Positions 9,676 through 18,006 of a stretch of 64,000 bases of DNA are shown piece after piece. The translations under genes were made by a program, and so were the position numbers. Source of the DNA: Hyphomicrobiales bacterium (GTDB lineage Bacteria; Pseudomonadota; Alphaproteobacteria; Rhizobiales; Rhizobiaceae); the NCBI GenBank assembly GCA_017305935.1, contig JAFKJU010000024.1:50735-114734 (forward strand), in the 5' to 3' direction. Position 1 is the stretch's first letter. Every line of letters begins with the position of its first letter. The notes beneath the pieces are model-generated. The model saw only the letters and a list, made by a program, of their open reading frames with translations, was not told the DNA's origin and did not search any database.

Positions 9676-10011
9676 GGGCGTCCTCTTCGGCTGTTGCGCT
9701 TAGGATGACTATACCTGTCCATGTCGGCAGCATCACGACCGGCAGCATGGTGGCGATGCTTTGGCCCGAAAGCATTGAGCGGGCGTTTCCATCATGGCTT
9801 CGGTCATGGCGGAAAACCATCTCCCGCTTCCATTGCGCTGATCCTTGGTCCAGCCGCTGGCCTGACGCCATCAACCCATAAAGGGTCGGACTACGCAAAG
9901 CGTGCCGCCGCTCCGGCTTCGCCTGCGCGGTGATTGCGGCCATCGGCCGGACACATCGGGCGCCTGTCGCGCGGGAGATGGCCTCCCGCCTCCAAGACAG
10001 GAGCCGGTCAC
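9676..10011 (-). other. 336-bp intergenic region
   Basis: This should hold the divergent promoters of the flavin reductase and the 55-residue gene at 10012. I see no repeats or clear hairpin. A minus-strand open frame overlapping the flavin reductase start has no recognisable domain and was left out. Confidence 0.4.
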
Positions 10012-10179
10012 ATGTCCCTCAATCAAGCTCACGCCTTCGCCTTCAGCCTCGCCACCACCCTCATGGTCTCGATCGTCATCTTCCAGGCCGGCGACGGCAC
10101 CATGGGCGTCATGCCCGCAGCCGAATATGACGGCGAACTCGCCGCCATCGTTCACGAGGTCGATCCCTTCGCCCCGTAA
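10012..10179 (+). CDS. Small membrane peptide, 55 aa
   Basis: The ATG follows ACAGGAG at good spacing. The product is 55 residues: one predicted membrane span or signal (about residues 5-24, FAFSLATTLMVSIVIFQAG) and a short acidic tail. It lies directly upstream of another membrane protein gene and resembles the short hypotheticals found before DUF736 genes in ICEs. No function known. Confidence 0.55.
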   Translation: MSLNQAHAFAFSLATTLMVSIVIFQAGDGTMGVMPAAEYDGELAAIVHEVDPFAP

Positions 10180-10204
10180 TCGCGGGCAAGGCGTCGCGGC
10201 CGCA

Positions 10205-10230
10205 AGCGGAAGTCCCATGGGATTTCCGCT
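10205..10230. repeat. Near-perfect 26-bp palindrome
   Basis: AGCGGAAGTCCC and GGGATTTCCGCT form an inverted repeat around a central AT, with one mismatch. It lies between the 55-residue gene and the membrane protein gene at 10324, so it could be a terminator without a T-run, an mRNA structure or an operator. Confidence 0.6.
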
Positions 10231-10323
10231 CCCGTCTCGTCTTCTCTTCGGCTATACTGGCAACGCGCCGTGGTGGTGGTGGAGGCGCGACCGTCAGACC
10301 TTTATCTCACGGAGAACACCACC

Positions 10324-10764
10324 ATGGTTTTCATCGGCATCCTCTCCAGCATCGTGGCGATCGGCGCCCTGTGCTGGCTTCTATTCACACTGGCTGTCTT
10401 CGCGCTGCCGTTCTTCGCGGGCGTCAGCGCCGGGAATTGGGCCTTCCAGACCGGCGCCGGTTGGCTCGGGGCGATCCTCGTCGGCCTCGCCGTCGCCGCG
10501 CTGACGCTCGGCCTCGGGCAGTTCCTGCTCGCCTTCATCCGTCCGCTCTGGATACGGCTCGCGATCGCACTCGCCTTCGTCGCGCCTGCGGCGCTCGCTG
10601 GCTACCATGCGACACATGGCATCGTGAAACACACCATGCCCTCCGACACCTGGCAGATCATCTTCTCCGTCATCGGCGCGATTGCCGTTGGCGTAACGGC
10701 GCTGATCCGGGTGACAGGAATGGCCGCACCCGGGCCAACCGTGCAGAACGTCGCGCGCGCCTGA
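10324..10764 (+). CDS. Multi-pass membrane protein, 146 aa
   Basis: From MVFIGILSS the product is 146 residues with four hydrophobic segments (about 3-30, 40-60, 70-95, 112-132). The ATG at 10324 is preferred over 10270 because an ACGGAG-like site precedes it and the upstream stretch is not hydrophobic. It recurs in ICEs of this type as far as I recall; no enzymatic motif is seen. Function unknown. Confidence 0.6.
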   Translation: MVFIGILSSIVAIGALCWLLFTLAVFALPFFAGVSAGNWAFQTGAGWLGAILVGLAVAALTLGLGQFLLAFIRPLWIRLAIALAFVAPAALAGYHATHGIVKHTMPSDTWQIIFSVIGAIAVGVTALIRVTGMAAPGPTVQNVARA

Positions 10765-11343
10765 CATCGTTGCCGGCGGCGGCAGGACGGTGGGTTGATG
10801 TCTTACGTGTCGCGCTCCTCGTCGGCAGGGTCATTCGCAATCGCGTTGATCGGATCGACGGCTAACCCAATTGACGCGCCATTCCCTCGGTGACGGTGCT
10901 TGGGGCAATGCCCTGACGGCGCGCCCAACGACGGTGCGGGTGCCGAGAGGGGGCGATCTCGTGGGCGGCGGGCAGGAGTCGGCGGAACGGAGCGTCTGCT
11001 GGAGTTGGTTTGAACCGCCGTGTCAGGCGTCGTCACGGTCCATCGGTTCGGGGTGGTCGCCACGTTCTCCGGTGATGCGTCTCTGTCAGGTCGACCGCTC
11101 CAAAACGGCCTCTTCAATGGGCTGATCTGGCCGAAGGTCGGCTGCGCCTCGATCGCCTATGCCGCAACAGCGGCGTCGAAACTTTCTTCCCCTGCCGGCT
11201 GCGCCGTCATTCCTCGCGAGCCAAGAAAGCCCCTCCTTTGCTGTCAGGCCCCTGCGGGGTGCGCCGTCAATCGCCTCCGGCCTGTCGATCGCCATCGAGG
11301 CCGCAATGGTGCGGGCTCGGAGCAGAGTTCAAGGAGAACTATC
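10765..11343 (+). other. 579-bp region without a convincing gene
   Basis: Open frames here lack ribosome sites and domain signatures. The second half has short repeated phrases: GGCTGCGCCGTCA and GGGGTGCGCCGTCA about 65 bp apart. It likely contains the promoter and long leader of the DUF736 gene. Confidence 0.4.
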
Positions 11344-11673
11344 ATGGCGACCATCGGCACCTTCAAGAAGACCGGCAACAACGAGTTCAACGGCGAAATC
11401 GTCACCCTCAGCCTGCAGACGAAGAACGTCCGCATCGTCCCCGAGGCCCGCGCCACCGGCGAGAACGCCCCCAGCCACCGCGTCTTCGTCGGCCGCGCCG
11501 AGATCGGCGCCGCCTGGTCCAAAACCTCCAACGAGGGCCGTGCCTATCTGGGCCTGAAGCTCGACGATCCTAGCTTCAACGCCCCGATCTACGCCAACCT
11601 CTTCGACGACGAGGAAGGCGAAGGCTTCAGCCTCATCTGGTCCCGCCCGAACGGCCGCCGCAACGGCGAGTAA
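11344..11673 (+). CDS. DUF736 protein (first copy)
   Basis: The 109-residue protein begins MATIGTFKKTGNNEFNGEI and ends with the family pattern LIWSRPN. DUF736 proteins are abundant in proteobacterial ICEs and plasmids and of unknown function. An AAGGAG site lies 8 bases upstream of the ATG. A diverged second copy lies at 16894. A strong terminator-like hairpin follows, so this is a single-gene unit. High codon bias (GCC, AAC, CTC) suggests strong expression. Confidence 0.9.
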   Translation: MATIGTFKKTGNNEFNGEIVTLSLQTKNVRIVPEARATGENAPSHRVFVGRAEIGAAWSKTSNEGRAYLGLKLDDPSFNAPIYANLFDDEEGEGFSLIWSRPNGRRNGE

Positions 11674-11685
11674 GCCCAGCGCGAA

Positions 11686-11712
11686 GCCCCGCCCGGACAA
11701 TCCGGGCGGGGC
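11686..11712 (+). terminator. Strong hairpin after DUF736
   Basis: A perfect 12-bp GC stem (GCCCCGCCCGGA / TCCGGGCGGGGC) with loop CAA begins 13 bp after the stop codon. There is no T-run, so termination is probable but not textbook. Confidence 0.7.
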
Positions 11713-11850
11713 CAAACGCCTGACGATGAAGCGAATCACCTGCGGCATCCGATGCTGGAATCGCGCGGCAAAAGCCAGAACCGCTGGCCATTCCAAGCAA
11801 GAACGACTATTATAGCCGTAGTTCTGGCGCTCGCGTAGGTCCGAGTGGGA

Positions 11851-11870
11851 GGTGATCATGCATGATCACC
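11851..11870. promoter_or_regulatory. Perfect 20-bp palindromic operator over the XRE start codon
   Basis: GGTGATCATGCATGATCACC is an exact palindrome. It covers part of the ribosome site (GGGAGGTG) and the ATG at 11862 of the HTH gene. A dimeric HTH repressor binding here would block its own expression, so autoregulation by the 80-residue XRE protein is the natural reading. Confidence 0.75.
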
Positions 11871-12104
11871 GCCCGACAATCACGGGCCGCACGCGCGTTG
11901 CTCGGCTGGACACAGGAGACACTCGCTGACAAGGCCCGGGTATCACTGACCGCGTTGAAGCGCCTTGAATCCGACAGCGGACTCGAGGTGTACGAATCAA
12001 CACGCGATCAGGTCCGTCGAGCCTTTGAAGGCGTTGGCATCGTCCTGCTCAACTCCGGCCAAAGCGTGGGAGTGATGCTGGTTGGTGACAAGGACAACCC
12101 TTGA
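11862..12104 (+). CDS. XRE/Cro-CI family regulator, 80 aa
   Basis: Residues 3-60 form a compact helix-turn-helix: AARALLGWTQETLADKARVSLTALKRLE is the scaffold of Cro/CI-type DNA binding. The protein is the right length for a single-domain ICE regulator; the tail (VGVMLVGDKDN) is short. Its start codon lies inside the perfect palindrome at 11851-11870, suggesting autorepression. Such regulators commonly control excision or transfer genes; targets here are not proven. Confidence 0.85.
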   Translation: MITARQSRAARALLGWTQETLADKARVSLTALKRLESDSGLEVYESTRDQVRRAFEGVGIVLLNSGQSVGVMLVGDKDNP

Positions 12105-12218
12105 CGACTTTTTCGGGCGAACCCGTCCGACCATCCTGATTTTGCGTCAAACCGCGGCGGTGTGGCGCGGGATATCATTACGGTTAACAAACCGCTCCAG
12201 ATTGGATACGAATGACTC

Positions 12219-12494
12219 GTGGGGCTCATCGTGACCAACGCAGAATATCTGGACGAACCGCCGCTCGGCCCGGCGCTCACCGCCTATGACCAGGCGCATC
12301 TGAAGCTGTACCTGAGGCTGCTCGACGCCGAGGCGGACGGCGCGACCTGGGAGGAAGTCGTGGAGCTTCTCTTCGGCCTCGATCCCGCAGCGGACCCCAA
12401 CCGTGCTGCGAAAATTCATGCCGCCCACCTCGCTCGCGCGAAATGGATGACCGAAAACGGCTTTTGCGAGCTTCTTGGTCCCCGCCTGCACTGA
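12219..12494 (+). CDS. DUF2285-type protein, 91 aa
   Basis: The protein contains the pattern YLDEPPLGPALTAYDQAHLKLY, EEVVELLFGLDP and HLARAKWMTENG, typical of short DUF2285 proteins in ICEs. GTG at 12219 is used because the family usually has LIVT before the conserved part; a GTG at 12231 with GTGGGG upstream is the alternative. It precedes the frameshifted DUF6499/DUF2285-type gene, the usual order. It may be a DNA-binding transfer regulator, by family only. Confidence 0.75.
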   Translation: MGLIVTNAEYLDEPPLGPALTAYDQAHLKLYLRLLDAEADGATWEEVVELLFGLDPAADPNRAAKIHAAHLARAKWMTENGFCELLGPRLH

Positions 12495-12613
12495 GGTGAT
12501 GCAGAACCTGCATCACGTTGATCCGACTTCGTTCTTCCCACGCAATACTCAACTTGGGAATGTGACCGCTGCTTGACTCGCGTTGCGTCACAATTGCGCG
12601 GAGGCGGTGGAGG

Positions 12614-13373
12614 ATGTCCGAAGATGAATGTTGGCGATCGGAGACCGCCTATGACTATATCGACAATCTAAATCCGGGTGACCTTGCCTGGGAATTCCTG
12701 CGCCGAAACCCTGACTACCGGAAAGCCTATCAGGATCTTGTGTCCAGCGGCCGGCTTTCACTCGAAACGGCGGAAGAATTTGCGAACCTATGGGGGTTGC
12801 GATTTCGGCGCCGACCCTCTTGTCCCGGCTCACACCCAGCAGATCTTCTGGACCCCACAAATCGACCCCGCGGCAATATTGTTCGCCGCAGGTCCACGTC
12901 CTGACGGCTTCTCCATCACTGCCGATGAACTGCGGCTCCGCGCCATATTCCAACACGACCCTTCTCACCTGAGGCTCGATATTCGCGGCGAGCACTATGA
13001 CGTCACGCTCGCAGACCCGCAGGACGAGAACCCGCTCGCGGCGATGGTCATGTTCGATGCCCTCACACCGGATCGACAGACCGCGCTGACCCGGTTCTGG
13101 AGCGCGATCAAAGGCAAGCGCGTCCCGAACGACCCTCGAATGACGCCGCAGCGCCGCGAGCGCGCGCGCCAAATGCTGCGTGCGGTCGATGGACGTCGTG
13201 CCGGCGCGACATATCGATCGATCGGGGAGGTTCTGTTCCCTGGTCATAGAATCGACGCCGCCTCCTGGGCCGGGGACGCGCTGCGCGAAATCACGATCCG
13301 GCTGGCGCGCGACGGCGTGAAACTCGTTGAAGGCGGCTACCGCTCCCTCCTGCACCGACCCCGCCGATCATAG
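12614..13373 (+). pseudogene. DUF6499/DUF2285-type protein, broken by a +1 frameshift
   Basis: Frame one (12614-12904) gives the N-terminal part MSEDECWRSETAYDYIDNL through EEFANLWG, as in DUF6499 regions. The continuation lies in the next frame up to 13373: ADPLVPAHTQQIFWTPQ, then a DUF2285-like helical tail (RQMLRAVDGRRAGATYRSIGE). The switch falls near 12790-12815. A run of five G at about 12791-12795 is the simplest slip point: four G would restore one frame. It is either a real frameshift, a sequencing error or programmed slippage. The intact family is a standard ICE regulator of unknown mechanism. Confidence 0.75.
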
Positions 13374-13511
13374 CCCGCCATCGACCGCCTGCGGCGTGTC
13401 GAAACTAGATTCCTATCTCCGACATCGTCCGACCCACCGCCTTCACGCCACCGTGCTCTCGAACCGCCGCCTGACGGCAGCGACCCCCGATGAGACCACG
13501 GAGGCTCGACA

Positions 13512-13793
13512 ATGGCCGATACGACCGCCGGCATCCCGCCACGCTACCTGCGCACGCAGGAGGCCGCTCGCTTCCTCGGACTGTCCGAGCGCACACTAGA
13601 GAAGCACCGCACCTACGGCACTGGCCCGGCTTACAGGAAGCTCGGCGGCCGAGTCGTCTACGCCATAGAGGATCTCCAGACCTGGGCCGATCGCGGCCTC
13701 GTCAGTTCGACCTCTGACCCGCGCGGCACGGTGCTCCCCGCCAAGCGGCAGGAGCCGTCGGATCGCCGCTTCGCCGGCCGCCGGCCGCGCTGA
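13512..13793 (+). CDS. AlpA/excisionase-like helix-turn-helix protein
   Basis: This 93-residue protein contains PRYLRTQEAARFLGLSERTLEKHRTYGTGPAYRKLGGRVVY followed by DLQTWAD, the winged MerR-like HTH_17 pattern of excisionases and AlpA regulators. It lies just upstream of repA, 12 bp apart, and probably shares its transcript. It may control replication or excision of the ICE. A CTAGATTCCTA motif at 13405-13415 lies in its promoter region and recurs before parA. Confidence 0.85.
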   Translation: MADTTAGIPPRYLRTQEAARFLGLSERTLEKHRTYGTGPAYRKLGGRVVYAIEDLQTWADRGLVSSTSDPRGTVLPAKRQEPSDRRFAGRRPR

Positions 13794-13804
13794 GACGACA
13801 CGCC

Positions 13805-14692
13805 ATGTCGTCCCGTCACACACAGCACGACGAGCGTGCGCAGCTCGATCTGTTCCGGGCGCTGCCCGGCGATCTCGCGCCGCGCGACGCGCAGGACCTC
13901 ATGGCCTATCCGTTCTTCTCGCTTGCCAAGTCGAAGCGCCTGACGCCGATCGACTTCAAGGCGGGTTCGGTGAAAATCCGTGTCGAAGCCGTGCCCGAGC
14001 ACGGCATGGCGACGATCTGGGACGCGGACGTTCTGATCTGGGCGGCCTCGCAAATCGTCGAGGCCCGTGACGTCGGCCTGCGCCCGTCACGCCTGATGGC
14101 GACCACGCCTTACGAGATTCTGAACTTCATTGGACGCGGTGTCTCGCTGCGCGATTACGACCGGCTTAAGGCCGCGCTCGACCGCCTCCAGTCCACCACC
14201 ATAGCGACCTCAATCCGCCAGCCGACCGAGCGGCGGATGCACCGCTTCTCCTGGATCAACGAATGGAAGGAGCGAGCCGATCACCGCGGCCGCCCGCTCG
14301 GGCTCGAACTGATCGTGCCGGACTGGTTCTACGCCGCTGTCCTCGATGACGCGCTAGTCCTGACGATCGACCGCAACTATTTCAGGCTGACCGGCGGTCT
14401 GGAGCGCTGGCTCTACCGCCTCGTGCGCAAGCACGGCGGCAAGCAGGAACACGGCTGGAGCTTCGACTTCCCGCATCTCCACGCGAAGTCCGGCAGTCTC
14501 TCGCCGCTCAAGCATTTCGCCTACGACCTGCGCGACATCGTGCGCCGCCAGCCGCTGCCGGGCTATCGCCTGACCATCGAGCAGTGCCTCGGCGGCCCCG
14601 AAATCCTGTCCTTCGTACCAACCGATCCCGACGCGCTCGGCATCCCACGCCGCCGTCGACGCTCGACAACTCGCCCTGGGGATAAGCTGTGA
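13805..14692 (+). CDS. repA: Replication initiator protein A
   Basis: The 295-residue protein has the signatures I associate with plasmid/ICE replication initiator RepA: AYPFFSLAKSKRLTPIDF near the start, a winged-helix region around YEILNFIGRGVSLRDYDRLKAALDRL, and LTGGLERWLYRLVRKHGG. Three iterons begin 7 bp after its stop, the expected binding sites. Together with parA and the RHH gene it forms a replication-partition module, suggesting that the excised ICE can replicate. Confidence 0.85.
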   Translation: MSSRHTQHDERAQLDLFRALPGDLAPRDAQDLMAYPFFSLAKSKRLTPIDFKAGSVKIRVEAVPEHGMATIWDADVLIWAASQIVEARDVGLRPSRLMATTPYEILNFIGRGVSLRDYDRLKAALDRLQSTTIATSIRQPTERRMHRFSWINEWKERADHRGRPLGLELIVPDWFYAAVLDDALVLTIDRNYFRLTGGLERWLYRLVRKHGGKQEHGWSFDFPHLHAKSGSLSPLKHFAYDLRDIVRRQPLPGYRLTIEQCLGGPEILSFVPTDPDALGIPRRRRRSTTRPGDKL

Positions 14693-14699
14693 ATAGTCT

Positions 14700-14763
14700 C
14701 GTGCTATCAGGGACCGGCACTATCGTGCCATCGGGGACCGGACTCTCGTGCTATCGGGGACCG
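14700..14763 (+). repeat. Three direct repeats (iterons), putative replication origin
   Basis: Three 17-bp copies of CGTGCTATCGGGGACCG, each with at most one change, start at 14700, 14724 and 14747, a period of 23-24 bp or about two helical turns. They lie directly after repA and before AT-richer sequence (14800-14850). This is the organisation of an iteron-controlled origin bound by the upstream initiator. Confidence 0.8.
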
Positions 14764-14822
14764 AAATCGCCGATTCATCGCACTGAATCAGCAGCTTGCG
14801 AGCCCCGTAACTTATCTAACCT

Positions 14823-14839
14823 AGATTCCTACGGAATCT
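14823..14839. promoter_or_regulatory. Inverted repeat before parA
   Basis: AGATTCC TAC GGAATCT is a 7-3-7 inverted repeat 60 bp upstream of parA. The CTAGATTCCTA part also occurs at 13405-13415 ahead of the AlpA-like/repA genes. It could be an operator for ParA/RHH or another ICE regulator. Confidence 0.5.
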
Positions 14840-14900
14840 TTCTAACGCGAACCCGTTTTTCGGCTGCTGTGGACGAGTCCCCGATCGCCGGGAGACCGTC

Positions 14901-15539
14901 ATGATCGTCGCGTTCCTCAACCAGAAGGGCGGCGTCGGAAAGACGACGCTGGCGCTGCATCTCGCCGGCGAATGGGCACGCGACGGCAAGCGCGTCACGC
15001 TGATCGATGCCGATCCGCAAGGCTCCGCGCTCGACTGGTCGCAGCAGCGCAGCCGGGAAGGATTGGAGCGGTTGTTCGGGGTGGTCGGCCTGGCCCGCGA
15101 CACGCTCCACCGCGAAGCGCCGGAGCTGGCGCGCGACGTCGATCACGTCGTCATCGACGGACCGCCGCGTGTCGCCGGCCTGATGCGCTCGGCGCTGCTG
15201 GCTGCCGATCTTGTGCTGATCCCCGTGCAGCCGTCGCCGCTCGACGGCTGGGCGTCGGCCGAGATGCTGACGCTGCTCGGGGAGGCGCGAATCTATCGGC
15301 CGGACCTCAAAGCGCGGTTCGTACTGAACCGCTGTGCCGCCCGCACGATCCTCGCCCGCGAAACCGCTGAAACGCTCGCCGAGCATGATCCGCCGCCACT
15401 CCTGACCACCATCGGTCAGCGCATCGCTTTCGCCGATGTCGTGCAGACCGGACGGCTCGCAGCCGAGCAGGACGATACATCGCATGCCGCGCGCGAGATC
15501 GCCGCGCTTGCCGCTGAAGTGGCGGGAATCGGGGCATGA
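14901..15539 (+). CDS. parA: ParA partition ATPase
   Basis: The 212-residue protein has the deviant Walker A NQKGGVGKTT (residues 7-16), switch LIDADPQGSALDW and Walker B-like VVIDGPP. It is the short ParA/MinD type without an N-terminal HTH, so autoregulation would need the adjacent RHH protein. It overlaps the next gene by ATGA. The role is to keep the extrachromosomal form of the ICE, or to position it. Confidence 0.9.
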   Translation: MIVAFLNQKGGVGKTTLALHLAGEWARDGKRVTLIDADPQGSALDWSQQRSREGLERLFGVVGLARDTLHREAPELARDVDHVVIDGPPRVAGLMRSALLAADLVLIPVQPSPLDGWASAEMLTLLGEARIYRPDLKARFVLNRCAARTILARETAETLAEHDPPPLLTTIGQRIAFADVVQTGRLAAEQDDTSHAAREIAALAAEVAGIGA

Positions 15540-15790
15540 GCGAGCGGTCCTCGAAACGCGGCTTCGCATCCCGCCCGGTCGATCCGGAAAGCTGGGTCAA
15601 GTCACCCGACCGTCCAGTGTCGCGCGCTGAGGCCGGAGCCGAGTTCACCGCCAGGCTGACGATCGACGTCACCGCCGACATGCGCGGCCGGATCAAGATC
15701 GCCGCTTTCCAGCGCGGGCAGACCGTCGCCGACATGCTGCGCGCCCTGTTCGAGCGCGAGTTCCCAACCAGCGAAGGAGGACCACGATGA
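15536..15790 (+). CDS. ParG-like ribbon-helix-helix protein
   Basis: The 84-residue protein has a disordered basic N-terminus and a C-terminal RHH-like part (TARLTIDVTADMRGRIKIAA, then RGQTVADMLRALFER). Its position after parA with a 4-bp overlap matches ParG-type centromere-binding partners. It probably binds a site near the iterons or the inverted repeat at 14823 and represses the operon. Annotation as ParB-like by synteny only. Confidence 0.7.
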   Translation: MSERSSKRGFASRPVDPESWVKSPDRPVSRAEAGAEFTARLTIDVTADMRGRIKIAAFQRGQTVADMLRALFEREFPTSEGGPR

Positions 15791-16305
15791 TCGGCGTCGC
15801 CGACACGTCGGTGCGCAGCAGCTTGCTGCCTGCGATTACTACCGATGCCCCGACCCATGTCGAGCTGACGTGGATCGAGAATAAGATCGAATTCTGGATC
15901 AGGTTCGGTCGCGAGGCCGCCGAACAGATTCTCGACCGCCGCCGCCGCGTCGTCTCGTTCGCGCCGGACAGCGTCTTCGCCTTTGTTCGCTGGACCTCCA
16001 ACGACTACGGCACTGCGCTTTCGCGGCTCGACATTGTACGCGCCGTTCGTACCGGCGAGCGCTGCCAGACCCTGCCATTCGTGCGCCCCGGTGGCGACAT
16101 CCTGTTGCGCGCCGATGGATGGCCTAAGGTCGAACGCGTACTTCAGCTCATCGACGCGATCGAGGCGCGGGACATCGATGCGACGGATGTTTCGCCCGAT
16201 CACTGGCGACACGTCCACAACCGTCTGACGGTCGGTGAAGCGCCCCGCGCCTATGACATGCAGCAGCATCGCGCCTTCCTCCTGCGCCGGGAGATTGGCG
16301 CATGA
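15787..16305 (+). CDS. DUF2840 protein
   Basis: The 172-residue protein with LTWIENKIEFWIRFGREA, FAPDSVFAFVRW and a C-terminal LLRREIG matches DUF2840, a family found next to parA and traF in ICEs. It overlaps both neighbours by 4 bp, so it is part of one polycistronic message. No catalytic residues are apparent; function unknown. Confidence 0.8.
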   Translation: MIGVADTSVRSSLLPAITTDAPTHVELTWIENKIEFWIRFGREAAEQILDRRRRVVSFAPDSVFAFVRWTSNDYGTALSRLDIVRAVRTGERCQTLPFVRPGGDILLRADGWPKVERVLQLIDAIEARDIDATDVSPDHWRHVHNRLTVGEAPRAYDMQQHRAFLLRREIGA

Positions 16306-16847
16306 CCCGCCTCGGCTATGCCTTCGCGACGACTGCCGCCGTATCGCTGCTCGGCATCACGTCGATCGCGTCATTCGCACCAAAGCTGGTCTGGAATGCC
16401 TCGGCCAGCACGCCGATCGGTCTGTATGCGATCGGCGAACCCGGCCGGGTCGACGTGACGGATCTGGTCGCCGTGCGCGCGCCAGAGCCGCTCGCCACCT
16501 TCCTTTCGGATGGCGGATATCTGCCGCGCGGCGTTCCGCTGATGAAGCACGTTGCTGCGCTTCCCGGGCAACGTGTGTGCAGAACCGGGCTCGCCATCAC
16601 GGTCGATGCCGTGCCGATGGGCGATGCGCTGGACCGCGATCGTCGCGGTCGCTCGCTGCCGATCTGGCAGGGCTGCCGCATGGTCGCGGACGGCGAACTG
16701 TTCCTGATGAACTGGCAGGTCCGCGACAGCCTCGACGGCCGCTATTTCGGGCCTCTCCCCGCCAACTCGGTCATCGGCCGGGCCACACCCCTCTACACCG
16801 ACGAGGACGGCGATGGCCGCTTCGTCTGGCGCGCGCCGACGCGGTGA
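16302..16847 (+). CDS. traF: TraF-type S26 signal peptidase
   Basis: The 181-residue protein has an N-terminal membrane segment (about 8-28), a catalytic serine in ASASTPIGLY and a catalytic lysine in LMKHVAALPGQRVC, as in the TraF/LepB-like S26 family. TraF of RP4 processes and cyclises the TrbC pilin, so this gene and trbC at 23595 should work together. It overlaps DUF2840 by 4 bp. Confidence 0.9.
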   Translation: MTRLGYAFATTAAVSLLGITSIASFAPKLVWNASASTPIGLYAIGEPGRVDVTDLVAVRAPEPLATFLSDGGYLPRGVPLMKHVAALPGQRVCRTGLAITVDAVPMGDALDRDRRGRSLPIWQGCRMVADGELFLMNWQVRDSLDGRYFGPLPANSVIGRATPLYTDEDGDGRFVWRAPTR

Positions 16848-16893
16848 CGGCACGCCCATGACCTTGTCCACCGCAATCTGAAGGAGACGACCC

Positions 16894-17241
16894 ATGTCCG
16901 TGATCGGTCAATTCACGCGCGAAAATGATGGCTTCGTCGGCCACCTGACGACGCTGTCACTGCACCAGGACATCATCATCGTTCCGGCCGAACCGTCCGA
17001 TGCCGAGAACGCGCCCGACTTCCGCGTCCATGTGCTCGACAGCATGAACAACGAAACCGGCGCGGAGATCGGCGCCGGCTGGAAGCGCACCGGCGAGAAG
17101 GCCGGCGACTACGTTTCGCTTCAGATCGATGATCCGACCTTCGGGCATCCGATCCGCGCCAACCTCTTCCAGTCGGCCGACGACAAGTCCGCCTGGGGCC
17201 TGCACTGGAACCGCCCGCCCAAGCGGGCCGAGCGGGACTGA
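16894..17241 (+). CDS. DUF736 protein (second copy)
   Basis: 115 residues starting MSVIGQFTRENDGFVGHLTTL and ending GLHWNRPPK, clearly the same family as the copy at 11344 but well diverged. An AAGGAG site lies upstream of the ATG. It sits between traF and the transglycosylase. Function unknown. Confidence 0.9.
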   Translation: MSVIGQFTRENDGFVGHLTTLSLHQDIIIVPAEPSDAENAPDFRVHVLDSMNNETGAEIGAGWKRTGEKAGDYVSLQIDDPTFGHPIRANLFQSADDKSAWGLHWNRPPKRAERD

Positions 17242-17244
17242 GCG

Positions 17245-18006
17245 ATGTCGGCTCCGCACCTCAAAGCTGTCGTCGGGCGGTCCAACGCCGCCCGGCGCAC
17301 AGCCCTCCTTCTCCTTTCCGGCCTCCTGCTTTCCGCGCCGCTTTGCGCCACCGCGAATGCGCAGACCGTGTCGGCCGAGCGCCCCTCTCGCGTCGATTCC
17401 TACGCCACATTCATCACCGAGGCCGCGCAACGGTTCGGCATTCCCGAGCACTGGATACGCGCCGTCATGCGCGTCGAAAGCGCCGGCGACATGCGAGCGA
17501 TCTCGTCGGCCGGCGCGATGGGACTGATGCAGGTCATGCCCGCCACATGGGCTGATCTTCGCGCCCGTCACCGGCTCGGCGCGAACCCCTACGATCCACG
17601 CGACAACATTCTGGCGGGCGCGGCTTATCTCCGCGAGATGCACGACCGCTATGGCTCGCCGGGCTTCCTTGCGGCCTACAATGCTGGTCCCGGCCGCTAT
17701 GAAGAGTATCTCGCCGGCCGTCCTTTGCCGGCCGAAACTCGCGCCTATGTCGCCGCGCTCGCGCCCATTATCGGCGGCGCAGACGCGCTTGCTCCCGTCA
17801 CGGTCGCGGCGGCCGATCCCAACGCCTGGACACGCTCGCCACTCTTCATCGTGCAGTCCGAGCGCGCCGCGACCGCTGTTTCGACCGCCGGCGATCGCGC
17901 TTCGAATGAGACTCAGACTGCGACCCCGGTGCGCGACGCCACAGCCATCGCTCCGCAAACCGGAGGCCTGTTTGTCGCCCGAAACGGCGATGGGGGGCCG
18001 CGATGA
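17245..18006 (+). CDS. Lytic transglycosylase (VirB1-like)
   Basis: 253 residues. A signal peptide ends near ATANAQ (about residue 35). The SLT domain spans about 50-150, with catalytic glutamate in AVMRVESAGD, GLMQVMPATW and AAYNAGPGRY. It would open peptidoglycan locally for the conjugation apparatus. The C-terminal 90 residues are low-complexity and poorly conserved. The gene starts 3 bp after the DUF736 stop. Confidence 0.88.
   Translation: MSAPHLKAVVGRSNAARRTALLLLSGLLLSAPLCATANAQTVSAERPSRVDSYATFITEAAQRFGIPEHWIRAVMRVESAGDMRAISSAGAMGLMQVMPATWADLRARHRLGANPYDPRDNILAGAAYLREMHDRYGSPGFLAAYNAGPGRYEEYLAGRPLPAETRAYVAALAPIIGGADALAPVTVAAADPNAWTRSPLFIVQSERAATAVSTAGDRASNETQTATPVRDATAIAPQTGGLFVARNGDGGPR

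Noticed and set aside
9659..9943. 94-residue minus-strand ORF upstream of the flavin reductase
   Set aside because: It overlaps the start of the flavin reductase, has no ribosome site and no recognisable family.
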